Source of the DNA: Pseudomonas quercus | GTDB lineage: Bacteria > Pseudomonadota > Gammaproteobacteria > Pseudomonadales > Pseudomonadaceae | Reading direction: 5' to 3' | Assembly (NCBI RefSeq): GCF_012033695.1 | Contig: NZ_JAAVJI010000012.1 | Span: 85,142-149,141, forward strand | DNA: 64,000 bases | Shown: one piece after another, positions 1 to 8,159 of the stretch | How positions within the stretch are numbered: position 1 is the stretch's first letter | How the letters are laid out: every line of letters starts with the position of its first letter | The notes under the pieces: generated by a model | What the model was told of the DNA's origin: nothing | The model's input: only the letters and a program-made list of their open reading frames with translations | The model's database searches: none | Made by a program: the position numbers and the translations under genes

Positions 1-288
1 TTCGGCTTGCGCGTAAGCGGGGCTAAGGGCACCGCAATTAACCGATACAAACAGGCCGGTACGATCGCTGGCCTTGTGCAGATGCCGGGCGAGCAACTCT
101 TTGCCTGTGCCGGTCTCGCCATGAATCAACACAGGCAGTGTGCTAGGTGCCAAGGCCTCCAGGCGCTCGCGTAAGGCTTTGGAGCGTGGGTCTACGAACA
201 CCAGCGCCTTGGCACGAATGCTCAAGGGGCTGCGGTCTGCATCCGGGAACGTTAGCAAGGGAAGGCCTGTAGCGGCGCTCAAACTCAT
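1..288 (-). CDS. sfnR: Sigma-54-dependent activator, SfnR-like (N-terminal part; runs off the window)
   Basis: The 96 visible residues begin with MSLSAATG at an ATG preceded by AGGAGTG. They enter a sigma-54 AAA+ domain: the Walker A motif GETGTGKELLARHLH lies near residues 64-78, followed by VSVNCGAL, typical of the NtrC class. The region before the AAA+ domain is short and has no receiver or GAF domain, as in SfnR, which activates dimethyl sulfone and other organosulfur genes in P. putida together with RpoN. It lies 39 bp downstream of a hydrolase gene on the same strand, so the two may be co-transcribed. The neighbouring sulfate uptake operon agrees with a sulfur role. The C-terminal part and DNA-binding domain are outside the window. 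The SfnR assignment is by resemblance; another enhancer-binding protein is possible. Confidence 0.75.
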   Translation of the reverse strand, partial: MSLSAATGLPLLTFPDADRSPLSIRAKALVFVDPRSKALRERLEALAPSTLPVLIHGETGTGKELLARHLHKASDRTGLFVSVNCGALSPAYAQAE

Positions 289-327
289 GGGTTCACTCCT
301 GCCCTGCCTGCTTGGCAAAGGGCGACA

Positions 328-909
328 TCATGCACGGCGGAGCGCGCTGCGTTGGGCGCGGTTTTGCAGGCGATACAGATAGGCAAAACCTTGCTCCCAG
401 CGGCGATGGCCAGACTTCACGTTGATATGTCCTGCACCTGTCAGTACGCCTGCTTCGGCGCCCCAGTCTCTGGCCATGTCTAGCGCACGGGCGACTGTTA
501 CGGCAGGGTCATTGTCCGAAGCGACCACCTGGCTTGGGAAGGGCAGCAGGTTGCGCGGCACAGGAGCGAAGTTGGCCAATGCAGCAGGTCGGTTAGGCCG
601 CTCCACATCTGCTGGCGCTACCAGTAGTGCGCCCCGTACACGTTGCAGCAAGTGGGCGGGAGCTTTCGCCGCCCAGTGCGCCACCGTGATGCAGCCCAGG
701 CTATGAGCAATGATCACCGTAGGTTGGCTGCTTCGTTCAATGGCGTGGTGAAGTGCCGCTAACCAGTCGTCGCGATGGGGCGTCATCCAGTCGGCTTGTT
801 CGAGCCAGTCGCTGTGAGGCAAGGTCACATGCCAGTGGTATTGCCAATGCTCCGACGACGACCCTTGCCAGCCGGGAACGATCAGGTATCGAATGGATTC
901 AGTACGCAT
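328..909 (-). CDS. RBBP9/YdeN-type alpha/beta hydrolase
   Basis: This 193-residue protein has the compact layout of the RBBP9/YdeN serine hydrolases. It starts with a strand ending in VPGWQGS, has the nucleophile elbow AHSLGC (Ser at about residue 70), SDNDP holding the probable acid residue, and GAGHIN with the catalytic histidine. There is no signal peptide, so it should be cytoplasmic. The start ATG follows a clear AGGAG ribosome-binding site. It is the upstream gene of a likely two-gene unit with the SfnR-like regulator. The true substrate is unknown; a link to sulfur starvation is inferred only from position. Confidence 0.8.
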   Translation of the reverse strand: MRTESIRYLIVPGWQGSSSEHWQYHWHVTLPHSDWLEQADWMTPHRDDWLAALHHAIERSSQPTVIIAHSLGCITVAHWAAKAPAHLLQRVRGALLVAPADVERPNRPAALANFAPVPRNLLPFPSQVVASDNDPAVTVARALDMARDWGAEAGVLTGAGHINVKSGHRRWEQGFAYLYRLQNRAQRSALRRA

Positions 910-1015
910 GATGGCATCTCCTGCCCCTGTCTGCTTTCATGAGACGAGTATAGGGATCCACCATATATACGTTAAGGAATAAGAAGCTATTTATTAATAA
1001 CCAGGAATGCTAACA

Positions 1016-1492
1016 ATGAAAACCCTGACACAGTACCTGGGGGACTACGCCGCTTATCACCGAGACCCCCGCAACGTTGCGACCCACTTTATCGGCATTC
1101 CATTTATCGTATTGGCGGTCGCGGTGCTGCTTTCCCGGCCTCATTGGCATGGCCTTTCTCCGGCTGTACTGGTGATGCTAGCCACTAGTGCGTTCTATAT
1201 CCGGTTGGATAAGCCTTTGGGCTTTCTAATGGCGGCCATTCTCGGCCTTAGCCTGTGGTTCGGCCATGCCGTGGCCCTATTGTCCACCACACCCTGGCTG
1301 ATCATCGGTATCGGGATGTTTGTGATTGGTTGGGCTATCCAGTTTCTGGGGCACCATTACGAAGGTCGAAAGCCTGCGTTTATCGATGACCTCAGCGGGC
1401 TGTTGATTGGCCCGCTGTTTGTGGTGGTGGAATTTGGCTTCCTGCTGGGGTTAGGCGCCGAACTCAAGGGGCAGATCGAACTGGCCGAGTAA
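1016..1492 (+). CDS. Mpo1-like (DUF962) membrane protein
   Basis: The protein of 158 residues has about four hydrophobic segments and the marks of the DUF962/Mpo1 family: an N-terminal HRDPRNVATHFIGIP stretch and a later LGHHYEGRKPA stretch. In yeast, Mpo1 is an Fe(II)-dependent dioxygenase that alpha-oxidises 2-hydroxy fatty acids in the membrane, and these histidines are the expected metal ligands. I start at the second ATG, because AGGA lies 9 bases before it; an ATG nine bases earlier sits on top of that site. It converges on cysA with only 7 bp between the stops. The bacterial substrate is not known. Confidence 0.75.
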   Translation: MKTLTQYLGDYAAYHRDPRNVATHFIGIPFIVLAVAVLLSRPHWHGLSPAVLVMLATSAFYIRLDKPLGFLMAAILGLSLWFGHAVALLSTTPWLIIGIGMFVIGWAIQFLGHHYEGRKPAFIDDLSGLLIGPLFVVVEFGFLLGLGAELKGQIELAE

Positions 1493-1499
1493 GGCGCTG

Positions 1500-2471
1500 T
1501 TACCTGCTTTTAGGCTTGAAGAACAGCGTATCGCCTTTGTTCAGGCCTGAAAGGCTGTCGTGGTCCTTTACCACTTCGGCTTCGATCAGCTCATCCTGGC
1601 CTTCCATTTTCAGCGTGATCCGCGTGGTTGCGCCAAGCGGGCGAATATCGCGCACCTGGGCGGCATGGTGCGCGTCCAAGGCTGAACGCGACAACGCCAC
1701 TTCATGGGGGCGAAACTGCATTGGCTGGTCCTGGCCCAGGTGCAAGCGGTTGGAGTCGCCCAGGAAGTGGTACACGAAATCGCTGGCCGGTTGTTCGTAC
1801 ACTTCGCCAGGCGAGCCGATCTGCTCGATCACGCCCTTGTTCATCACCACGATGCGATCCGCGACTTCCATGGCTTCTTCCTGGTCATGTGTCACAAACA
1901 CAGACGTCAGGTTGATCTCCTCGTGCAAGCGGGCCAACCAGCGACGCAGCTCTTTACGTACCTTGGCATCCAGTGCGCCGAAGGGCTCATCCAGCAGCAG
2001 CACCTTGGGTTCCACCGCCAGGGCGCGGGCCAGGGCAATACGCTGCCGCTGGCCACCGGAAAGCTGCTCGGGGTAGCGGTCGGCTAGCCAATCCAGCTGC
2101 ACCATGCTCAGTAACTCATGCACCTTTTCAGCAATCTTCGCCTCGCTTGGCCGCTCATGCTTGGCCTTCATCCGAAGGCCGAACGCTACGTTGTCGAACA
2201 CGCTCATATGCCGGAACAAGGCGTAATGCTGAAACACGAAGCCCACATTGCGATCCCGCACATCATGGCCGGACACGTCTTCACCGTGGAACACGATGCT
2301 GCCTTGGTCCGGGGTTTCCAAGCCAGCAATGATGCGTAGGAGCGTGGTCTTGCCACACCCTGACGGCCCTAGCAGGGCGACCAGTTCGCCGCTGCGGATG
2401 TCCAGGTCGATACGGTCCAGGGCCTGGAACTGGTTGAAACGCTTGCTGACGTTACGTACTTCGATGGACAT
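1500..2471 (-). CDS. cysA: Sulfate/thiosulfate ABC importer, ATP-binding protein CysA
   Basis: At 323 residues this is a full-length importer ATPase. Walker A is GPSGCGKTT (about residues 35-43), followed by a Q-loop (FVFQHYALF), the signature LSGGQRQR, Walker B VLLLDEP and the switch HDQEEAMEVADR. The C-terminal third carries the TOBE-like regulatory region, as in CysA. It powers uptake of sulfate and thiosulfate with CysT, CysW and Sbp. It begins 3 bp after cysW ends, and is last in the oscA-sbp-cysT-cysW-cysA series. Expression is expected under sulfur limitation through CysB, from family knowledge. Confidence 0.95.
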   Translation of the reverse strand: MSIEVRNVSKRFNQFQALDRIDLDIRSGELVALLGPSGCGKTTLLRIIAGLETPDQGSIVFHGEDVSGHDVRDRNVGFVFQHYALFRHMSVFDNVAFGLRMKAKHERPSEAKIAEKVHELLSMVQLDWLADRYPEQLSGGQRQRIALARALAVEPKVLLLDEPFGALDAKVRKELRRWLARLHEEINLTSVFVTHDQEEAMEVADRIVVMNKGVIEQIGSPGEVYEQPASDFVYHFLGDSNRLHLGQDQPMQFRPHEVALSRSALDAHHAAQVRDIRPLGATTRITLKMEGQDELIEAEVVKDHDSLSGLNKGDTLFFKPKSR

Positions 2472-2474
2472 GGC

Positions 2475-3347
2475 TTATTCCTCCGCGGCGCTGTGGCGCA
2501 GGCGGTTAATACGGCTTTCGCTCCACTGCTTGAGCAGCAGAATGAACAGGGCGAGGGCCAGCAGAAGGCTGGCTACGGCGAAGGCAGCAACATGGTTGTA
2601 TTCGTTGTAGAGAATTTCCACGTGCAGCGGCAAGGTGTTGGTCACCCCTCGAATATGGCCGGACACTACGGACACGGCGCCGAATTCACCCATGGCCCGT
2701 GCCGTGCACAGCACCACGCCATAGATCAGGCCCCAGCGGATGTTAGGCAGCGTGACATGCCAGAACATTTGCCAGCCATTGGCGCCCAGCAGGCGTGCAG
2801 CTTCTTCCTCCTGGGTACCCTGTTCCTGCATCAGCGGAATCAGCTCACGTGCGACGAAAGGCACGGTTACGAAAATGGTGGCCAGTACGATGCCTGGCAA
2901 GGCAAAGACAATCTGGATGTCGTGGTCTGACAGCCAGGGCCCCAGCACGCCACGGGCCCCAAACATCAGTATGTAAACCAAGCCGGCAATAACAGGCGAT
3001 ACCGAGAACGGCAAGTCGATCAGCGTGATCAGGAGGCTTTTGCCACGAAATTCATATTTGCTGGCACACCAGGCGGCGCTCACGCCGAATACCAGGTTCA
3101 GCGGTACCGAGATCGCGACGGCCAGTACGGTCAGTTTCAAGGCGCTGAGCGCATCAGGTTCCAGCATGGCGCTGAAAAAGGTACCCGCGCCTGCTTTAAG
3201 GGCCTGGGACACTACGATAAACAGTGGCAACAGCAAAAACAGTGCAAAAAACAACCAGGCCAGGGTGATAAGCACCCTTCTGGCTACAGGGCTGCCACGC
3301 CGGGCAGCATTGGCCGCCTGTGCGGCCGAAACGGTCGAACTGGACAT
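2475..3347 (-). CDS. cysW: Sulfate/thiosulfate ABC importer, permease CysW
   Basis: This inner-membrane protein of 290 residues has about six transmembrane segments and the binding-protein-dependent permease loop EEAARLLGANGWQMFWHVTLP that contacts the ATPase. A cytoplasmic N-terminal tail precedes the first membrane segment. The MGEFGAVSVVSGHIRG stretch is characteristic of CysW. It pairs with CysT to form the channel. The start ATG lies 10 bp after the cysT stop codon, indicating co-transcription. Confidence 0.95.
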   Translation of the reverse strand: MSSSTVSAAQAANAARRGSPVARRVLITLAWLFFALFLLLPLFIVVSQALKAGAGTFFSAMLEPDALSALKLTVLAVAISVPLNLVFGVSAAWCASKYEFRGKSLLITLIDLPFSVSPVIAGLVYILMFGARGVLGPWLSDHDIQIVFALPGIVLATIFVTVPFVARELIPLMQEQGTQEEEAARLLGANGWQMFWHVTLPNIRWGLIYGVVLCTARAMGEFGAVSVVSGHIRGVTNTLPLHVEILYNEYNHVAAFAVASLLLALALFILLLKQWSESRINRLRHSAAEE

Positions 3348-3357
3348 GGGCCTTTCC

Positions 3358-4176
3358 TCAAGGAGTTTCGATACGGCGCTGAAGCAGGTTGATCAGCAGC
3401 AGCAGGATGAACGACACCACCAGCATCAGCACACCAATGGCGGTAGCGCCGGTGTAGTCGTACTGGTCCAGCTTGACCATGATCAGCAGCGGCAGAATCT
3501 CGGTTTTCATCGGCATGTTGCCCGCGATGAAAATCACTGAGCCGTACTCTCCTACTCCGCGTGCGAAGGCCAGTGCAAAGCCGGTGAGCCAGGCCGGGAA
3601 CAAGGCAGGGGCCAGGATGTGGCGAAACACCTGCCAAGGTTTTGCACCCAGGCAGGCCGCTGCCTCTTCAACCTCCCTGGGAATATCGGCCAGCACGGGC
3701 TGTACCGTACGCACCACAAAGGGCAGCGTTACGAAGGTAAGCGCCAGGGTGATACCCAAGGGGGTGTAGGCAATCTTGAAGCCCAGGCCCGTAGCGAATT
3801 GGCCTACCAGGCCATTGGGGGCGTAGAGGGCTGTTAACGCGATACCGGCTACCGCCGTAGGCAGCGCAAAAGGCAGATCGATCATGGCATCGATGATGCG
3901 CCGGCCTGGAAAGCTGTAGCGTACCAGCACCCAAGCCAGCAGTGTGCCCATCACGCCGTTGAGTAGCGCAGCGTACAGGGCTGTTGCGAAGCTGAGCTTG
4001 AGCGCGGCGAGCACGCGAGGGGCGCTGACAATGGCCCAGAACTGGTCAAGGCTTAGTTGCGCAGCATTGACGAACATGGCCCCGAGGGGGATCAGCACAA
4101 TCAAACTGAGGTACACCAAGGTGTAGCCCAGCGTCAGCCCGAAGCCGGGTATGACGGGAGAGATCCGACGCGACAT
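3358..4176 (-). CDS. cysT: Sulfate/thiosulfate ABC importer, permease CysT
   Basis: The 272-residue protein is the second half of the sulfate channel. It shows six hydrophobic segments, the EEAAACLGAKPWQVF coupling loop and the GVGEYGSVIFIAGN motif seen in CysT/CysU. It is preceded by a 68-bp gap after sbp that contains a strong hairpin, and is followed closely by cysW. No anomalies were seen. Confidence 0.95.
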   Translation of the reverse strand: MSRRISPVIPGFGLTLGYTLVYLSLIVLIPLGAMFVNAAQLSLDQFWAIVSAPRVLAALKLSFATALYAALLNGVMGTLLAWVLVRYSFPGRRIIDAMIDLPFALPTAVAGIALTALYAPNGLVGQFATGLGFKIAYTPLGITLALTFVTLPFVVRTVQPVLADIPREVEEAAACLGAKPWQVFRHILAPALFPAWLTGFALAFARGVGEYGSVIFIAGNMPMKTEILPLLIMVKLDQYDYTGATAIGVLMLVVSFILLLLINLLQRRIETP

Positions 4177-4202
4177 AAAGGTCCTTGTGTTAAACGAACC
4201 GA

Positions 4203-4221
4203 GCCCGGGCTATACCCGGGC
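4203..4221 (-). promoter_or_regulatory. Intergenic hairpin between sbp and cysT
   Basis: A perfect 7-bp GC stem (GCCCGGG/CCCGGGC) with a 5-base loop lies in the sbp-cysT gap. No T-run follows on the minus strand, so it is unlikely to be a strong terminator. A role in protecting the sbp message 3' end, raising binding protein over permease, is inferred. Confidence 0.5.
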
Positions 4222-4244
4222 GCGTTCTTGCCAGTACCTGAAAA

Positions 4245-5255
4245 CTACTGGGCCTGGTAGATCTGGTCGAAGATCCCGCCATCGTTGAAGAACTTTGGCT
4301 GGGCAGTTTTCCAGCCGCCGAAGTCTTTGTCGATCGTCACCAGGTTCAGTGCCGGGAACGTGGCCTCGTATTTTTTCGCCACTTCGGCGTTACGTGGGCG
4401 ATAGAAGTTTTTCGCAGCAATTTCCTGCCCAGCTGGGCTATAGAGGTGCTCCAGGTAGGCCGTGGCAATGGCTGTATTGCCCTTTTTCTCTGCGTTCTTG
4501 TCTACAACGGCTACGGGAGGCTCGGCCAGTATCGACAGTGAAGGCGTTACGATGTCGAACTTGTCAGCCCCACCGTCCTCTTTCAACGCCAAGTGCGCTT
4601 CGTTTTCCCAGGCTAGCAGCACATCGCCTTGGCCATTGTTGACAAAGGTAATGGTCGAGCCGCGGGCACCGGTGTCCAGTACAGGTACGTGCTTGAACAG
4701 CTGCTGCACATAGGCCTTGGCCTTGGCTTCATCACCGTTGTTGGCCTTCAGGCCATAGGCGTAGGCGGCCAGGAAGTTCCAGCGCGCACCACCCGAGGTT
4801 TTAGGGTTAGGGGTAATGACCGATACGCCATCTTTTACCAGGTCGCCCCAGTCTTTGATGCCCTTGGGGTTGCCCTTGCGCACAAGGAATACAATGGTGG
4901 AGGTGTAGGGCGTGCTCGCCTCTGGCAGCCGCTTTTGCCAATCGGCAGGCAATTTCTTGCTCAGGTTGGCGATTTCATCGATATCGCCGGCCAGTGCCAG
5001 GGTTACCACATCGGCAGGCAAGCCATCGATCACCGACCTGCCCTGCTTGCCCGACCCGCCATGGGACTGCTGGATTTTTACAGCGTCATCCGGATGCTGC
5101 TGTTTCCAGTAGCTCACAAATTCCGCGTTGTATTCCTGGTACAGCTCCCGTGTGGGGTCGTAAGACACGTTCAGCAGTTCGTAATCCTTGGCAACAGCAG
5201 AGCCTGTGAACAGCGCAGCAGCCAAGGCGGCAAGCGCGTAACGGCGGGTGGACAT
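4245..5255 (-). CDS. sbp: Periplasmic sulfate-binding protein Sbp
   Basis: The 336-residue precursor starts with a Sec signal peptide (MSTRRYALAALAAALFTGSAVAKD) with an AxA cleavage site near residue 22. The mature part has the family motifs NVSYDPTRELYQEYN and SHGGSGKQ, then GARGSTITF and LLAWENEA, which build the sulfate pocket. It delivers sulfate to CysTWA. It is encoded between oscA and cysT and is probably made in larger amounts than the permease. Confidence 0.95.
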   Translation of the reverse strand: MSTRRYALAALAAALFTGSAVAKDYELLNVSYDPTRELYQEYNAEFVSYWKQQHPDDAVKIQQSHGGSGKQGRSVIDGLPADVVTLALAGDIDEIANLSKKLPADWQKRLPEASTPYTSTIVFLVRKGNPKGIKDWGDLVKDGVSVITPNPKTSGGARWNFLAAYAYGLKANNGDEAKAKAYVQQLFKHVPVLDTGARGSTITFVNNGQGDVLLAWENEAHLALKEDGGADKFDIVTPSLSILAEPPVAVVDKNAEKKGNTAIATAYLEHLYSPAGQEIAAKNFYRPRNAEVAKKYEATFPALNLVTIDKDFGGWKTAQPKFFNDGGIFDQIYQAQ

Positions 5256-5353
5256 GGTGATGCTCCTGATGGCAGCGCTTTATTAGGCTTTGTACGAAAA
5301 GTGGCTGCCAAAGGGCGGCGACTTCCGGTTGTCCGGTGGCCAGCGTTAAGCCT

Positions 5354-5536
5354 TTAGCTTGATTTAGGACCTGCCTGTTGCAGGCGGAATTTTTCCTTTC
5401 GCTCGATCTGTACGACCTGAGCGTTATGAACCGTGATCTCCACCGCGCCAAAACGCAGATCACGCAACGCGCTCTGAATTTCTCGAAGAATCGCGGTTTC
5501 GTCCTGCCCGTCGACGCTACGCAGTGGTGCGCTCAT
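5354..5536 (-). CDS. oscA: Sulfur starvation response protein OscA (DUF2292)
   Basis: This 60-residue cytoplasmic protein fits OscA, a small protein encoded just upstream of sbp in pseudomonads and needed for use of organosulfur compounds as sulfur source. The DUF2292 core ILREIQSALRDLRFG followed by VEITVHNAQVVQIERKEK is visible, and AGCTAACC-type spacing with a GGAG-like site precedes the ATG. It is first in the sulfate uptake gene series; its promoter region contains a long AT-rich inverted repeat. The molecular activity is not known. Confidence 0.9.
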   Translation of the reverse strand: MSAPLRSVDGQDETAILREIQSALRDLRFGAVEITVHNAQVVQIERKEKFRLQQAGPKSS

Positions 5537-5605
5537 GGTTAGCTCCTGAAAAAAGAATGGCCTGGTGCGGTACCCGGCATAGGCGCACTATAAAAGCGTG
5601 ACTTT

Positions 5606-5630
5606 ATTCTTAAAAATAATATTTAAGAAT
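5606..5630. promoter_or_regulatory. AT-rich inverted repeat in the oscA/desA divergent region
   Basis: A perfect 9-bp inverted repeat (ATTCTTAAA / TTTAAGAAT, spacer 7 bp) lies about 75 bp upstream of oscA in a very AT-rich stretch. CysB sites in pseudomonads are AT-rich, so this could be a CysB or other regulator site for the sulfur operon, or an operator for desA on the other strand. The role is inferred from position only. Confidence 0.45.
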
Positions 5631-5809
5631 TTTTATAGACTTAAAAGTAATAAAAAGACCTTATGCGAATGAGGTTTAACGCTAGGAAATATCTACTTAC
5701 CAAAGAATCGGCTTATCCCCGACCCTTCACCCCGGGTGGCTGGTGATTGCCTGGTATTACCGATAGATTCAGCAGCGTTATTCAACACCTGACCGAGGCT
5801 TTTCCACCT

Positions 5810-6994
5810 ATGTGGTACAACGGTTTGCTGGACCTGACCCCTTGGCAAGTGGTCGCTGCAACGCTGCTGCTTACGCATGTCACTATCGTTGGCGTGACGG
5901 TTTACCTGCACCGCTATTCGGCCCACCGCTCGTTGGAACTCAATGGCGGCCTGAAGCACTTCTTCCGTTTCTGGCTTTGGCTGACCACAGGCCAGAACAC
6001 CCGCGAATGGACGGCTATCCACCGCAAGCACCATGCTAAATGCGATACCCCGGACGATCCTCACAGCCCCGTTATCAAAGGGTTGAGCACAATCTTGCGC
6101 ACGGGCGCAGAGCTGTACCGTGAAGAAGCCAAGAATGCGGAAACCCTGCGCATCTATGGCAAGAATTGCCCTGATGACTGGATTGAGCGCAACCTGTACA
6201 GCCGCTTCACAATGGGTGGGATCGTGCTAATGGCGCTGATCGACCTGGCCTTGTTTGGCGTGATCGGCATCACAGTGTGGGCCGTGCAAATGATGTGGAT
6301 TCCCGTATGGGCCGCGGGTGTCGTGAACGGGCTAGGCCACGCGGTGGGCTACCGCAATTTCGAATGCCGGGATGCAGCCACCAATCTGGTGCCGTGGGGC
6401 ATCATCATTGGCGGGGAAGAACTGCACAATAACCATCACACCTACCCTAACTCCGCCAAGCTGTCGGTAAGAAAGTGGGAATTCGATATGGGCTGGCTGT
6501 GGATTCGCGTGTTCAGCGCACTGCGCCTTGCGAAGGTGAACCGGGTAGCGCCCATTGCTCATCGAATTCCTGGCAAGGGCTCCATGGACATGGACACGGC
6601 CATGGCTATCTTGAACAACCGTTTCCAGATCATGGCCCAGTACCGCAAACAGGTGATCGGCCCCTTGGTGAAACAGGAGCTGGCACGGGTGGACCATTCC
6701 GTTCGCCACCGCCTGCACAGGGCCAAACGGCTGCTGTCACGTGAGCCCAGCTTGCTGGACGACCAGCACCACGCGCGCATCAACAGCATGCTGGAGACCA
6801 GCCACGCACTGAAGGTGATCTATGAAAAACGCCTTGCCTTGCAGCTTATCTGGGCACGCACCAGTGCCAATGGCCATGACATGCTCGCCGCTATCAAGGA
6901 ATGGGTTCAAGAAGCCGAGGCAAGCGGCATTCAGTCGTTGCATGAGTTCGCTGGCAACCTCAAAACGTATTCATTGCGCCCTGCCATGGCGTGA
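5810..6994 (+). CDS. desA: Membrane acyl-CoA/fatty acid delta-9 desaturase, DesA-like
   Basis: The 394-residue protein has the three histidine boxes of membrane fatty acid desaturases: HRYSAH, HRKHH and HNNHH, which hold the diiron centre. Hydrophobic segments flank the boxes. I start at MWYNGLLD, the usual N-terminus of Pseudomonas DesA; an in-frame ATG 21 codons upstream adds a tail without family resemblance. It makes monounsaturated acyl chains and adjusts membrane fluidity under aerobic conditions. The C-terminal third (NRFQIMAQYRK onward) is cytoplasmic and typical of the pseudomonad form. It is divergent from the oscA operon. Confidence 0.9.
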   Translation: MWYNGLLDLTPWQVVAATLLLTHVTIVGVTVYLHRYSAHRSLELNGGLKHFFRFWLWLTTGQNTREWTAIHRKHHAKCDTPDDPHSPVIKGLSTILRTGAELYREEAKNAETLRIYGKNCPDDWIERNLYSRFTMGGIVLMALIDLALFGVIGITVWAVQMMWIPVWAAGVVNGLGHAVGYRNFECRDAATNLVPWGIIIGGEELHNNHHTYPNSAKLSVRKWEFDMGWLWIRVFSALRLAKVNRVAPIAHRIPGKGSMDMDTAMAILNNRFQIMAQYRKQVIGPLVKQELARVDHSVRHRLHRAKRLLSREPSLLDDQHHARINSMLETSHALKVIYEKRLALQLIWARTSANGHDMLAAIKEWVQEAEASGIQSLHEFAGNLKTYSLRPAMA

Positions 6995-7149
6995 TCCAAT
7001 CGGAGCCGGAAGCCTGCCCAAGCCCAGATTCAGGGAACTTTGGGTCTGTTTTCCGCTCTGAGGAAGACCCTCGCTGGTTCGGCGGGCCTTATCATGGCCA
7101 CCTGTCGGTGGGCTCACCCTCGACCTCGACGTGTTCCCAAGAAGCCGTG

Positions 7150-8142
7150 ATGATGGCCAACACACCTGCTCCCTCCACATCGCTTGAGCAAATTCCGGAA
7201 GCTGCGGAAACCCTGCTTGCCCTTATGCATGCCCAGGGTGAAGTGGCGCGGCTAAAAGAGCGGGAAGAGCTGTTCAGTGCGCTGCTGGTCAGTGTGAATG
7301 CCGTGTTATGGGCATTCGATTGGGAAACCCAGCAAATGGTGTACGTAAGCCCTGCTTACGAGCGCATCTTCGGTCGCTCCGCCGGGCTGCTGTTGGCCGA
7401 CTTCAACGAATGGCGGGACAGCATCTACCCGGATGATCTGGACTACGCCGAGCGCAGCCGTGCTGAAGTGCTGGAAAAGGGGGCTGTGGAAGACCGTGAA
7501 TACCGGATCATTCGTGCTGACGGGCAAATTCGCTGGCTGAGCGACAAGTGCTTCATTAGCCATCGCCCTGAATCTGGCCAGCGGGTGATTGTGGTAGGCA
7601 TCGCCGAAGACATCACCGAAAAGAAGCACCTGGAAGACGAACTCCAACGTCTTGCCACCACTGACGTGCTTACCCAGAGCAGCAACCGCCGGCACTTCTT
7701 CGAATGCGCCCACCGTGAGTTCGAGCAATCCAGGCTCAATGACACGCCCATGGCCTTCCTGCTGCTGGACATCGATGATTTCAAGATGATCAACGACACC
7801 TATGGCCACCAGGACGGTGACCTGGTGCTTCAGCGCATTGCTGAAAGTGGCAAGGGTGCCTTGCGCCGAGGCGACCTGTTCGGCCGCATTGGCGGTGAGG
7901 AGTTTGCAGCGGTGTTTCCAGGCTGTGCGCCGGATATGGCGCGGCAGATCGCCGAACGCCTGCAACGAGAAGTGCAACGCTTAAGCTTTAGCCGCAATGG
8001 CAAAAGCTATGGCGTAACCGTCAGCCAGGGCCTGACCAACCTCAAGGCCGATGATGAGGCCTTGGACAATCTCTATTCCCGTGCCGATGCGGCCATGTAC
8101 CAGGCCAAACGCCAGGGCAAGAACCAAATCATCATGTCCTGA
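7150..8142 (+). CDS. PAS-GGDEF diguanylate cyclase
   Basis: The predicted 330-residue protein contains a PAS domain (about residues 40-155, with VLWAFDWETQQMVYVSPAY) and a PAC tail, followed by a GGDEF domain. The active-site motif is GGEEF, a functional variant, and an RxxD inhibitory site (RRGD) lies five residues before it, so product feedback is expected. No membrane segment is seen, so it is a cytoplasmic sensor making c-di-GMP. It could feed the LapD switch encoded 45 kb away, but that is only inference. The start is chosen at the ATG giving MMANTPAP; the frame stays open further up. It converges on the HDOD gene. Confidence 0.85.
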   Translation: MMANTPAPSTSLEQIPEAAETLLALMHAQGEVARLKEREELFSALLVSVNAVLWAFDWETQQMVYVSPAYERIFGRSAGLLLADFNEWRDSIYPDDLDYAERSRAEVLEKGAVEDREYRIIRADGQIRWLSDKCFISHRPESGQRVIVVGIAEDITEKKHLEDELQRLATTDVLTQSSNRRHFFECAHREFEQSRLNDTPMAFLLLDIDDFKMINDTYGHQDGDLVLQRIAESGKGALRRGDLFGRIGGEEFAAVFPGCAPDMARQIAERLQREVQRLSFSRNGKSYGVTVSQGLTNLKADDEALDNLYSRADAAMYQAKRQGKNQIIMS

Positions 8143-8159
8143 AACAGGTACCTGTGCGC

